Of a stretch of 64,000 nt of DNA, positions 16,701 to 24,507 are shown in pieces. The notes under the pieces are model-generated. The model was given only the letters and a program-made list of their open reading frames with translations, ran no database searches and was not told the DNA's origin. The first letter of the stretch is position 1, and each line of letters begins with the position of its first letter. This stretch comes from Corynebacterium sp. HMSC05H05 (lineage in GTDB: Bacteria > Actinomycetota > Actinomycetes > Mycobacteriales > Mycobacteriaceae), in the NCBI RefSeq assembly GCF_001807265.1, contig NZ_KV788371.1, positions 47,377 through 111,376 on the forward strand. The letters are read 5' to 3'. The translations under genes and the position numbers were made by a program.

Positions 16701-17270
16701 ATGACCCGCCATGCCATGTTCGACAGCAAATACCCGCCCGCGCCCGGCCTGTTTGAACCCGACGAGACCACCAGCGAAATCTGCCTCCAGCTCTGCCACG
16801 GTTGGAGCTCCAGCCACATTGAAAGCTGGCTGGAAGATAACGAGCGCCCGACAGACCTCATCGACGAAGTCCGCGAGGAATACGCCCGCTTCGTCCCCGA
16901 GGCCTCCGAGGATGCCAAGCGCATCGAGGCCCTGCGCGAGGCGCTGGCGAAGCGCGACCTCTCGTTTTCCTTCGACGACGGCTACGACAAGGGCGAGGCC
17001 GCCGAGGACGGCGCCGACCTGGCCCGCGAAAAAGGCCGCAAGGGCTACGCCTACTGCACCATGCAGGACGTGGACAGTGTCATCCACACCGGCGAGCTCC
17101 TATTCGGCTTCAGCTCCCTGGACAACCCCGGCGACGAATCCGACGCCGAGATCGGCCAGACGGTCGTCGACGCGCTTAAAGAGGTCGGCTTCACGCCTGA
17201 GTGGAACGGCAAACAGACCGGCCGCATCACATGCGAGGGCCTGAAGTTCGAGCTCCCGCTGGCGGACTAG
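16701..17270 (+). CDS. Conserved hypothetical protein (DUF6891-like)
   Basis: 189 residues, acidic, soluble, with no signal or membrane segment. The C-terminal half (GYAYCTMQDVDSVIHTGELL, then GFSSLDNPGDESD and a final strand-rich segment) resembles the DUF6891 family, though I hold that identification loosely. ATG at 16701 is 7 nt downstream of TAGGTT, a leaderless start that overlaps the stop codon of pth. It ends with a CTAG stop overlap with the opposite FMN reductase gene. Function unknown. Confidence 0.75.
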   Translation: MTRHAMFDSKYPPAPGLFEPDETTSEICLQLCHGWSSSHIESWLEDNERPTDLIDEVREEYARFVPEASEDAKRIEALREALAKRDLSFSFDDGYDKGEAAEDGADLAREKGRKGYAYCTMQDVDSVIHTGELLFGFSSLDNPGDESDAEIGQTVVDALKEVGFTPEWNGKQTGRITCEGLKFELPLAD

Positions 17271-17806
17271 CCCAGCTCGGCCTCTAGGTCATCCAGCGCG
17301 CGCGTGAGCGCCGCCTGCTTGTGCTCGCGCGGGGCGAGCTCGCCATCCTCGACGTCCTCGCCGAAAATGTTCAGCGCCAGCTGGTTGCGGATGCCGCGCA
17401 TGGACAGGTTCGCAACAATCTGGCGCCAGTGCTCGACCGCGCGCACGCCGCCGTCGGCGCCGTAGCCCACAAACGCCACCGGCTTACCGGCCCACTCGCC
17501 GAACAGCGAGTCGAAGGCGTTTTTCATCGTCCCCGGGATGGAGTGGTTGTATTCCGGGGTGACAAAGACGAACCCGTCGCAGGCGTCGACGGCCTCGGAC
17601 CAGGCGGTGACGGCCGGGTCGTCGTACTGCTTGTTCGCCGCGCCCGGCACAACCTCCGCGATGAGGTGCGGCACGTCGAATTCGGCCAGGTCGAGCAGGC
17701 GGTATTCTGCGTCGCGCTCGGCGGCGGCGTCCATCACCCAGGCGCCGATTTGCTCGCCGATGCGGCCGGTGCGTACAGATCCAAGAAACACTCCGATTGT
17801 TGTCAT
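17267..17806 (-). CDS. NADPH-dependent FMN reductase-type flavoprotein
   Basis: 179 residues with a flavodoxin-like fold. GVFLGSVRTGRIGEQIG is the FMN-phosphate loop (GSxRxxR type) and FVTPEYNHSIPGTMKNAFDS is the flavin-ring loop. These enzymes reduce FMN, quinones, azo dyes or chromate with NAD(P)H in the cytosol. Start ATG at 17806 follows TACAGT by 7 nt on its strand. A GTG two codons upstream is the alternative. It is divergent from prfC with 47 bp between starts. Confidence 0.85.
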   Translation of the reverse strand: MTTIGVFLGSVRTGRIGEQIGAWVMDAAAERDAEYRLLDLAEFDVPHLIAEVVPGAANKQYDDPAVTAWSEAVDACDGFVFVTPEYNHSIPGTMKNAFDSLFGEWAGKPVAFVGYGADGGVRAVEHWRQIVANLSMRGIRNQLALNIFGEDVEDGELAPREHKQAALTRALDDLEAELG

Positions 17807-17833
17807 GGACACGACTGTACTTGGCCGGAGGTG

Positions 17834-17845
17834 CGTCGATAAGCT
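17834..17845 (+). promoter_or_regulatory. prfC promoter element containing CGTCGATAAGC
   Basis: CGTCGATAAGC (17834-17844) overlaps TAAGCT (17840-17845), which stands 8 nt before the prfC ATG and serves as its leaderless -10. This is one of two copies of the word in non-coding DNA. Confidence 0.55.
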
Positions 17846-17853
17846 AGCTGCTT

Positions 17854-19485
17854 ATGAGTACCGTTTCCGAGGCCGCGCGCCGCCGCACATTCGCCGTCAT
17901 CGCCCACCCGGACGCCGGTAAGTCGACGATCACGGAGGCGCTGGCGCTGCACGCGCACGTCATTTCGGAGGCGGGCGCGGTGCACGGCAAGGGCAACCGC
18001 AAGTCCACCGTGTCGGACTGGATGGAGATGGAAAAAGACCGCGGCATCTCGGTCGCGTCCTCGGCGCTGCAGTTCGAGTACGCGCCCGACGGCCACGAGG
18101 GCGAGCCGTACGTGGTCAACCTGGTGGACACCCCGGGCCACGCGGACTTCTCCGAGGACACCTACCGTGTGCTTTCCGCCGTCGATGCCGCAGTGATGCT
18201 TATCGACGCAGCCAAAGGCCTCGAGCCGCAAACCCTGAAACTGTTCCGCGTGTGCAAGGCCCGCGGGCTGCCGATTGTCACCGTGATTAACAAGTGGGAC
18301 CGCGTGGGCCGCGAGCCGCTCGAGCTTGTGGACGAGATCGTCTCCGAGATCGACCTGCAGCCGACGCCGCTGTACTGGCCGGTGGGCGAGGCGGGCGATT
18401 TCCGCGGGCTCGCGCACGTCTCCCGCGACGGCGACATCGACGGGTATGTGCACTTCACGCGCACCGCCGGCGGCTCCACCATCGCCCCGGAAGAGCACTA
18501 CTCCCCCGACGAGGCCCTGGCGAAAGAAGGCGACGCGTGGGACACCGCCGTCGAGGAGGCGTCGCTTCTGCTTGAGGACGGCGCCGTGCACGACCAGCAG
18601 CTCTTCGAGCAGTGCATCACCTCGCCGATCATTTTCGCCTCCGCGATGCTGAACTTCGGCGTGCACCAAATCTTGGACACGCTGTGCGCCATCGCCCCCG
18701 CGCCCGAGGGCCGCGCCTCCGACCCGAAGGCTGTGGAGGCGTCCACTGCCGCGATGGACGAGCAGCGCGAGGTCGGCGACGACTTCTCCGGCGTGGTGTT
18801 CAAGGTCCAGGCCGGCATGGACAAAAACCACCGCGACACCCTGGCGTTCATGCGCGTGGTCTCCGGCGAGTTCGACCGCGGCATGCAGGTCACGCACGCG
18901 CAGTCCGGCCGCAGCTTTTCCACGAAGTACGCGCTGACGGTGTTCGGCCGCAACCGCGACACCGTGGAGACGGCGTACCCGGGCGACATCATCGGCCTGG
19001 TCAACGCTGGCGCGCTCGCCCCCGGCGACACGATCTACGCCGGCAAGAAAGTCCAGTTCCCGCCGATGCCGCAGTTCGCGCCGGAGCACTTCCGCACGCT
19101 GCGCGCGAAGTCGCTGGGCAAGTACAAGCAGTTCCGCAAGGCGCTGGACCAGCTGGATGCCGAGGGCGTGGTGCAGATCCTGCGCAACGACGCCCGCGGC
19201 GACGCCGCCCCCGTCATGGCCGCGGTCGGCCCGATGCAGTTCGAGGTCATGCAGGCGCGCATGGAAAACGAGTACAACGTTGAAACCGTCACCGAGCCGA
19301 TCCCGTACTCCGTGGCGCGCCGCACGGACGCCGAGTCCACCCCGGAGCTGGGCCGGCAGCGCGGCGTGGAGATCTTCACCCGCACCGACGGCGAGCTCAT
19401 CGCCCTGTTTGGCGACAAGTGGAAGCTCGCGTTCGTGGAGAAGGAGCACCCGGAGCTGACCATCGAGCCGCTCATCGCTGACTAG
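17854..19485 (+). CDS. prfC: Peptide chain release factor 3
   Basis: 543 residues, normal RF3 length. A translational GTPase that recycles RF1/RF2 after termination. G1 AHPDAGKSTI, G2/switch I around DRGISVASS, G3 DTPGHADFSEDTYR and G4 NKWD are all present, followed by EF-Tu domain-II-like and RF3 C-terminal domains (GPMQFEVMQARMENEYNVE). The start fits leaderless transcription. It ends in a 4-base stop overlap (CTAG) with the opposite patatin gene. Confidence 0.95.
   Translation: MSTVSEAARRRTFAVIAHPDAGKSTITEALALHAHVISEAGAVHGKGNRKSTVSDWMEMEKDRGISVASSALQFEYAPDGHEGEPYVVNLVDTPGHADFSEDTYRVLSAVDAAVMLIDAAKGLEPQTLKLFRVCKARGLPIVTVINKWDRVGREPLELVDEIVSEIDLQPTPLYWPVGEAGDFRGLAHVSRDGDIDGYVHFTRTAGGSTIAPEEHYSPDEALAKEGDAWDTAVEEASLLLEDGAVHDQQLFEQCITSPIIFASAMLNFGVHQILDTLCAIAPAPEGRASDPKAVEASTAAMDEQREVGDDFSGVVFKVQAGMDKNHRDTLAFMRVVSGEFDRGMQVTHAQSGRSFSTKYALTVFGRNRDTVETAYPGDIIGLVNAGALAPGDTIYAGKKVQFPPMPQFAPEHFRTLRAKSLGKYKQFRKALDQLDAEGVVQILRNDARGDAAPVMAAVGPMQFEVMQARMENEYNVETVTEPIPYSVARRTDAESTPELGRQRGVEIFTRTDGELIALFGDKWKLAFVEKEHPELTIEPLIAD
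18198..18208 (-). repeat. CGTCGATAAGC word, copy in prfC
   Basis: In the prfC frame the complement encodes Leu-Ile-Asp-Ala with Leu as CTT rather than CTG/CTC. Confidence 0.6.
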
Positions 19486-20354
19486 CGCTTCGCGGTGAGG
19501 AACTCGCGCATCGCAGGCCAGTCGCGCTCCACCTGCGCCTGCCCGGCCGCGTAGTTCGCCCGCAGCTTCTCCGCGTCGAGCTCGGTGGACTCCACTCCCA
19601 TCGCGTCGGGGTAGAAGATGTAGGCGTTTCCGGCGGCGGCTTCGTCGATAAGCGACTGCTTCGCAGCGTTGTAAATGCCCGGCCGAGCCACCATTGCGTC
19701 GGCGACTTTCGGCGTGTTGCGCATGATGCGACGCACGGCGCGCTCGCGCTTTTGCGGCCCCTTGACGTAGTCGCGCGGGCGGGTGAGCACGGCCACAAAA
19801 CGGGTGTAGCCGGCGGCGCGGGCGGCGTCGATAAGCAAACCGCCCGAGGTGCCCAGCGCGCCGTCGACGTAGGGCACGCCGTCGATCTCGCGCATCTTCA
19901 TCAGGACCGGCATCGTCGACGACGTCCGCGCGGCGAGGGCGACATCCTCCAAAGTGCGCAGGTCGTCGCGGTTAAACGCCACCGTCTCCCCTGTGTCGGC
20001 ACGCACGGCCTCCACGTGGACCTCCTCGGTGGTCCGGGCAAACGCGTCAAAGTCGAACGGCAGGACGTCCTCGGATTGCTCGTACGCCCATTCGCCGTTG
20101 ATCAGGCCCTTGCCTCGCACCACAGAGCGCCAGCCGCCGAACTTGGGGTTACCCGGAAACTCCGTGAACGCGTTCTCGGAGCGCCACGTGTCACGGGAGG
20201 CGAAGTTCAACGCGTGGATCGAACCGGCGGAAATGCCGCCGACCCAGCCGAACTGGACCTCCTCCGCGATGAGCTTTTCCACCACAGGGGCGGTGTACGA
20301 GTTGCGGGTGCCTCCGCCCTCGAAGATGAGGGCGGTGTCGCGGGCGTCAATCAT
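19482..20354 (-). CDS. Patatin-like phospholipase
   Basis: 290 residues. The Ser-Asp dyad is complete: oxyanion loop FEGGGTRNSYTA near residue 12, nucleophile elbow GGISAGS (about 39-45) and the catalytic Asp in YVDGALGTSGG (about 172). It should cleave acyl esters of lipids in the cytosol or at the membrane. The ATG at 20354 overlaps the bioD stop (ATGA), coupling it to bioAD; TAGGCT 7 nt upstream could also give a separate leaderless transcript. Why a lipase is coupled to biotin synthesis is not obvious; a role in acyl-chain supply is speculation. Confidence 0.85.
   Translation of the reverse strand: MIDARDTALIFEGGGTRNSYTAPVVEKLIAEEVQFGWVGGISAGSIHALNFASRDTWRSENAFTEFPGNPKFGGWRSVVRGKGLINGEWAYEQSEDVLPFDFDAFARTTEEVHVEAVRADTGETVAFNRDDLRTLEDVALAARTSSTMPVLMKMREIDGVPYVDGALGTSGGLLIDAARAAGYTRFVAVLTRPRDYVKGPQKRERAVRRIMRNTPKVADAMVARPGIYNAAKQSLIDEAAAGNAYIFYPDAMGVESTELDAEKLRANYAAGQAQVERDWPAMREFLTAKR
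19643..19653 (+). repeat. CGTCGATAAGC word, copy 1 in patatin gene
   Basis: The patatin strand reads the complement as part of Ser-Leu-Ile-Asp-Glu, Leu as CTT. Confidence 0.6.
19826..19836 (+). repeat. CGTCGATAAGC word, copy 2 in patatin gene
   Basis: The patatin strand reads the complement as part of Leu-Leu-Ile-Asp-Ala, second Leu as CTT. It lies 183 bp from copy 1 in the same orientation. Confidence 0.6.
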
Positions 20355-21028
20355 GCACGCGAGCCTACACGCACGGCCTCCCCGATCGCGTCCCAGGCGA
20401 CCTCCGCGAATTCGGCCGCGTCGAGGCGCCCGCAGCCTTCCGGCAGGTGGCCCCAGTACTCGGCGCCGGTGACCTCCGGCAGCTCTTCGACGTTCAGCCG
20501 CGTGGGCAGGTCCGGGTTGTCCGGCATGCTGCCGCCGATGAGCCCCAGCACCTCCAGTCCCATGGCGCGGGCGTGGACGCACGTCAGCTCGGCGAGGTTC
20601 AAACTACCCAGGCCCAGCGAGGTCACCACCACCAGCGGCGCGCCTGTGGCCTGTGCAATGTCGGCGAGCGTGTAATCGTCTGCGAGCCGCACCAGCAGCC
20701 CGCCGGCGCCTTCGACCAGCACCACACGATCCGGGGCGTCGAGGCCACGGATCCATTCGGCGACCTCGTCCAGGCTCGGGGTTTGCATCCCCGCGCGCCG
20801 CGCGGCAAGGTTCGGCGCGAGCGGTTCCGGGTAGCGCCACCGCTCGAACGTCTCAATGCCAGCAAGCTTCTCGACGACTGACGCGTCCCCCTGCCCCGGT
20901 GCCTCCCCCGTCTGGATGGGTTTGGCGGCCACGACGTCGACGCCGCGGCGCTTGAGCACGGCCGCGACGGCGGCGGTGGCGACGGTTTTTCCCACGTCGG
21001 TGTTGGTGCCGGTGATGGCGATGATCAT
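20351..21028 (-). CDS. bioD: Dethiobiotin synthetase
   Basis: 225 residues. ATP-dependent carboxylation and ring closure of 7,8-diaminopelargonate, the penultimate step of biotin synthesis. P-loop GTNTDVGKTVATAA at residues 7-20, substrate Lys in AAKPIQTGE, and VLVEGAGGLLVRL near residue 104. Both ends overlap neighbours by ATGA: with bioA upstream and patatin downstream. A much longer frame extending into bioA was rejected. bioB and bioF are not in the window; many corynebacteria lack bioF and are biotin auxotrophs that still convert precursors. Confidence 0.95.
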   Translation of the reverse strand: MIIAITGTNTDVGKTVATAAVAAVLKRRGVDVVAAKPIQTGEAPGQGDASVVEKLAGIETFERWRYPEPLAPNLAARRAGMQTPSLDEVAEWIRGLDAPDRVVLVEGAGGLLVRLADDYTLADIAQATGAPLVVVTSLGLGSLNLAELTCVHARAMGLEVLGLIGGSMPDNPDLPTRLNVEELPEVTGAEYWGHLPEGCGRLDAAEFAEVAWDAIGEAVRVGSRA

Positions 21029-22290
21029 TTCGTGGCCTCCTTGACCGCTGCCGTAATACCCCGGCAGATCTGGGCGATGTCTTCCTCCGTGCAGATGTAT
21101 GGCGGCATGACGTAGACCAGCCGGCCGAATGGCCGGACCCACACGCCGTCGGCCATGGCGACCTCGGTGGTCTCGCGCATGGGAGCGTCGCGTTCGAGTT
21201 CGACCACGCCAATGGCACCCAGCACGCGCACGTCCGCCACGCCCGGGGCGTCTGCTAGCGGTCGCAGGCCGCGCTCGAGGCCGGCCTCGATCCGGGCGAC
21301 CTGCCCGCGCCACTGCCCCTCCGCCACCATCGCGACGGATTCAGCAGCGACCGCGCATGCGAGCGGGTTGGCCATGAAGGTCGGGCCGTGCATGAGCGCG
21401 CGCGGCTGCATGCCGGAGGCGATATTCTCGGTGGCCATGGTGGCGGCGAGCGTCATGAACCCGCCGGTCATCGCCTTGCCCACGCACATGATGTCAGGCA
21501 CCACGCCGTTGTCCAGGGTGGTGAACAACTGGCCGGCGCGGCCGAACCCGGTGGCGATCTCGTCGGCGATGAGGGGGATGCCGGAGGCGTCGCAAAGCTG
21601 GCGTAGGCCCACAAGAAGTTCGGGGTCGTGGAAGCGCATGCCGCCGGCACCCTGGACCACTGGCTCGACGATCACACCTGCGATCTCCGGGGTGATCAGG
21701 CGCTCAAACCGCTCGAGGTACGCCGCACGCTCGGCGGCGGACGCCCCGCGCACCGGCGGTGCAGGCGCGAACACCTGGGGTTTCAGCGCGTCACCCCACA
21801 TCGCGTGCATCCCACCCTCCGGGTCGCACACGCTCATGGTGGCGAACGTGTCCCCGTGGTAGCCGGAGCGCCAGGTCAAAAACGTGGTGCGCTCCGGATG
21901 ACCCTGTCCGAGGGCGTACTGCAGCGCCATCTTCATCGCCACTTCCACCGACACGGACCCGGAGTCGGAGTAGAACACCTGGGAAAACTCCCCGCCAGTC
22001 AGCTCCAGCAGGCGCTGCGTCAACGTTGCCGCCGGTTCGTGGGTGAGCCCGCCGAACATGACATGGCTCATCTTCGCAATCTGCGTCTGTGCCGCCGCGA
22101 CCAACCGCGGGTTGGAATGGCCGTGGATGGCGGCCCACCAGGAGGACATGGCGTCGATGAGCACGCGGCCGTCGGAAAGCGTGATGCGCGCACCGGCCGC
22201 GCTGTCGACAGGGTAGGTGAATTGCCCCGGCTCGGCGTAGGGGTGCCAGATGTGGGCGGCGTCAATATCGGCGATTTCTCGGGTTTGCAT
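21025..22290 (-). CDS. bioA: Adenosylmethionine-8-amino-7-oxononanoate aminotransferase
   Basis: 421 residues, fold-type I PLP enzyme. It aminates 8-amino-7-oxononanoate with S-adenosylmethionine as donor. HIWHPYAEPGQF near the N-terminus is the BioA opening, SWWAAIHGHSNPRL the substrate tunnel, PLIADEIATGFGRAG holds the PLP Asp, and CVGKAMTGGFM the Schiff-base Lys. The ATG at 22290 lies 8 nt after TACCGT; a palindromic BioQ-like site overlaps its -35. First gene of bioA-bioD-patatin. Confidence 0.95.
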   Translation of the reverse strand: MQTREIADIDAAHIWHPYAEPGQFTYPVDSAAGARITLSDGRVLIDAMSSWWAAIHGHSNPRLVAAAQTQIAKMSHVMFGGLTHEPAATLTQRLLELTGGEFSQVFYSDSGSVSVEVAMKMALQYALGQGHPERTTFLTWRSGYHGDTFATMSVCDPEGGMHAMWGDALKPQVFAPAPPVRGASAAERAAYLERFERLITPEIAGVIVEPVVQGAGGMRFHDPELLVGLRQLCDASGIPLIADEIATGFGRAGQLFTTLDNGVVPDIMCVGKAMTGGFMTLAATMATENIASGMQPRALMHGPTFMANPLACAVAAESVAMVAEGQWRGQVARIEAGLERGLRPLADAPGVADVRVLGAIGVVELERDAPMRETTEVAMADGVWVRPFGRLVYVMPPYICTEEDIAQICRGITAAVKEATK

Positions 22291-22322
22291 GAACTAGCAC
22301 GGTAGCAGCTCATGCCACGTTT

Positions 22323-22335
22323 TGAACACTGTTCA
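22323..22335 (-). promoter_or_regulatory. BioQ-like operator overlapping the bioA -35
   Basis: TGAACACTGTTCA is a 13-bp palindrome matching the TGAAC-N3-GTT core reported for corynebacterial BioQ. On the minus strand it overlaps -35 TTCAAA (22321-22326), 16 bp from -10 TACCGT, so binding would block RNA polymerase. bioQ itself is outside the window. Confidence 0.7.
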
Positions 22336-22338
22336 GTG

Positions 22339-23223
22339 CTACGGAGTTAGCGCACCGCCAGTGACCGCGAGCGTCTCGCCGGAGATGTAGGAAGCGTCCT
22401 CGGACGCGAGGAAGACGTACGCGCCCGCAAGCTCCGCGGGCTGACCCGGGCGGCCAATATCGGAGTCCTGCGCAAAGTTGTCAACTACCTCCTTTGGCTG
22501 CCCCTCGGCCGGCTGAATGACGGTCCAGATCGGCCCCGGCGCGACCGCGTTGACCCGGATCCCCTTCGATGGCAGCAGCTCACCAGAAAGCCCCTTGGCC
22601 AGATTGTTGAAGGCGGCCTTGGTCATGGCGTAATCCAGCAGCTCCTTCGACGGGCTGTACGCCTGAATAGACGTGGAAAAGATGATGGACGACCCCGGCT
22701 CCATGTGTTTGACCGCTTCCTTGGTCACACGGAAGGCGGAATAGATGTTGGTTTTCATCGTGGCATCGAAGTCCTCGTCGGAAATGTTGAGGATGCCGTC
22801 ATTCCACACCTGGCGCGAAGCGTTGTTGACCAGGATGTCAATGCCGCCCAGGCCCGCGACGGTCTTTTCCACCACGGCCACGCAGTTGTCCAGTTCCTGC
22901 AGGTCGCCCGGGATCGCCACTGCTGTGCGCCCGGCGTCCTCGATGAGCTTCACAATGCGCTCCGCGTCTTCCTGCTCCTCCGGCAGGTAGGAAATGGCGA
23001 CGTCCGCGCCCTCCCGTGCGAACGCGATGGCGGTGGCGGCGCCGATACCGGAGTCGCCGCCGGTGATGAGGGCGCGGCGGCCTTCTAGCTTGCCGGAGCC
23101 CACGTAGGATTCCTGGCCCAGGTCGGGCTCGGTGGCCATCTTCACGTCCAGGCCGGGATTGTCCTGGCGCGGCTCGGAAGGAAACTCGGACGGGTACTTT
23201 GTGCGAGGATCAGTCAACGTCAT
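22339..23223 (-). CDS. Short-chain dehydrogenase/reductase (YghA/GSP39-like)
   Basis: 294 residues, a Rossmann SDR with a ~45-residue N-terminal extension (MTLTDPRTKYPSEFPSEPRQ onward) typical of the YghA/general-stress-39 subgroup. GGDSGIGAATA binds NAD(P), NNAS is the structural motif, and the catalytic Ser/Tyr/Lys are in STSIQAYSPSKELLDYAMTKAA. The start fits TAGCTT six bases upstream. It precedes bioA by 48 nt, but bioA has its own regulated promoter. The substrate is unknown; relatives act on sugars or aldehydes. Confidence 0.87.
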   Translation of the reverse strand: MTLTDPRTKYPSEFPSEPRQDNPGLDVKMATEPDLGQESYVGSGKLEGRRALITGGDSGIGAATAIAFAREGADVAISYLPEEQEDAERIVKLIEDAGRTAVAIPGDLQELDNCVAVVEKTVAGLGGIDILVNNASRQVWNDGILNISDEDFDATMKTNIYSAFRVTKEAVKHMEPGSSIIFSTSIQAYSPSKELLDYAMTKAAFNNLAKGLSGELLPSKGIRVNAVAPGPIWTVIQPAEGQPKEVVDNFAQDSDIGRPGQPAELAGAYVFLASEDASYISGETLAVTGGALTP

Positions 23224-23250
23224 GCCACCAAGCTACCGACGCGCCGGTGT

Positions 23251-24354
23251 TCAACTGTCCAAAATTTCACCGGCGGCCCGGTCGGTCCAGCGCCGCATTT
23301 GCAGCCTTCCTGCAGCGCCCCTGCTGGAGCGCGGCGGCGCCTGGATGCAGCGGCGCGAATCCATCCCTGCCTGCAGCTCTTTGGCGCGCAGCACTTCGGC
23401 GTCGATCTTCACGCCCATCAGCAGCACTACGTTGACGGTCCACACCAAAACCAGCACCGCCAGCACCGTCCCGAACGCGCCGTAGGTGCTGCGCACCCCG
23501 ACCAGCTTCAGGTACCAGCCAAAACCCACCCACAGCGCGCTGGCCACCGTGAGCGCCAGCGCCGAGCCGAGCGTAAGCACCCGGAACCGCCCCGGCCGGA
23601 CGTTCGGCGTGAAGTGGTAGAGCACGCTGACCAGCGCGACTGCCACCACGGCAATCACGGGTCCACGCAGGTAGTCCCACACGGGCAGGAAGATCGAGGT
23701 GAGGTACTCCAGCTCGTCTTCCAGCCGCAGCGGCCGTGCGATGGGGCCGAGGACGGCGTTGACGATGCCGTCGGTAAGCAGCGCGCCCAAAATAATCACT
23801 ACCGCGCCCACGACGAGCACAAGCGTGACCAGCCACATCGTCGCCCACGTGACCACAATCGGGCGGCCCTCGGTGCGGCCGTACATGAGGTTGGCGTTGC
23901 GCGAAAACGACCGCACGTAGCCCGAGGCGGACAGCAGCGAGATCAGCACCGAAACCACAAGGGCAATCGTGCTTTGCGACGGCGTCCCGACGATCGACAG
24001 CACCAGCGCAAGCGCATCTTCCTGCAGTTCCGCCGGCACGTACGAGCGGATCAGCTCGGCGAGCAGCGAGTCCGGGGCGTCCTCCTCGCGCGGCATGAGC
24101 AGGCTGAAGATGGAATAGGAAGCCAGCAGTATCGGCGCTACAGACAGCAGCGTGTAGTACGTCATCGCGGCAGCGCGGTCCACCATGGCGTCGTTGGAAA
24201 AATCGGTGACGATGCGGCGCAGCACCGATTTCCAGCCAGCGCGCGTGAGGCGGGTGCCCAGCGGGGATACGTAGTCGTGCGGGGAGACGACCACGTCGCC
24301 GGTGCCGTACGGCATGACCAGCTCAGCGCGGTATGTGGTGCCCTTTTCTGCCAT
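23251..24354 (-). CDS. YihY/BrkB-family membrane protein
   Basis: 367 residues with six predicted membrane helices between about residues 70 and 320. The YihY/virulence factor BrkB signature is seen in AAAMTYYTLLSVAPILLA and the later TYGAFGTVLAVLVLVWTVN. Family function is unresolved; several members were mis-called RNase BN. TACAGT stands 7 nt before the ATG at 24354. An upstream in-frame extension crosses the inverted repeat at 24413-24459 and was discarded. The C-terminus is a basic, Arg-rich cytoplasmic tail. Confidence 0.85.
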   Translation of the reverse strand: MAEKGTTYRAELVMPYGTGDVVVSPHDYVSPLGTRLTRAGWKSVLRRIVTDFSNDAMVDRAAAMTYYTLLSVAPILLASYSIFSLLMPREEDAPDSLLAELIRSYVPAELQEDALALVLSIVGTPSQSTIALVVSVLISLLSASGYVRSFSRNANLMYGRTEGRPIVVTWATMWLVTLVLVVGAVVIILGALLTDGIVNAVLGPIARPLRLEDELEYLTSIFLPVWDYLRGPVIAVVAVALVSVLYHFTPNVRPGRFRVLTLGSALALTVASALWVGFGWYLKLVGVRSTYGAFGTVLAVLVLVWTVNVVLLMGVKIDAEVLRAKELQAGMDSRRCIQAPPRSSRGAAGRLQMRRWTDRAAGEILDS

Positions 24355-24412
24355 GTCAGACACTGTAACCGGGGTGCGGCGGGGAAACTGTGCGCGGGTT
24401 CCCAGTGTTTCC

Positions 24413-24459
24413 AAATCTGTGGATAACTCGCCGCCGCACGCAGAGTTATCCACAGATTT
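24413..24459. repeat. 17-bp perfect inverted repeat with two DnaA-box sequences
   Basis: AAATCTGTGGATAACTC (24413-24429) and its exact complement GAGTTATCCACAGATTT (24443-24459) flank a 13-bp spacer. Each arm contains TTATCCACA, the DnaA-box consensus, in opposite orientations (24418-24426 and 24446-24454). It sits between the YihY start and the HNH endonuclease promoter. No oriC-type genes or AT-rich unwinding region are nearby. Confidence 0.85.
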
Positions 24460-24464
24460 CGTTT

Positions 24465-24500
24465 GCAAGGCCTTGCGGGGTTGCTTTTTGCGTTTATGTT
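24465..24500 (+). promoter_or_regulatory. Palindrome and leaderless promoter of the HNH gene
   Basis: GCAAGGCCTTGC (24465-24476) is a perfect 12-bp palindrome overlapping -35 TTGCGG (24473-24478). -10 TATGTT (24495-24500) follows after 16 bp, and the ATG comes 7 nt later. A repressor bound to the palindrome would cover the -35. Confidence 0.5.
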
Positions 24501-24507
24501 TGCCCGC

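Noticed and set aside
17803..19449. A 548-codon minus-strand frame opposite prfC
   Set aside because: It mirrors prfC codon periodicity, has no recognisable fold, and prfC is unmistakable.
24413..24459. The inverted DnaA-box pair as a chromosomal or plasmid origin
   Set aside because: Only two boxes, no AT-rich unwinding region, and no dnaA, dnaN, rep or par genes nearby. Kept as an unexplained element instead.
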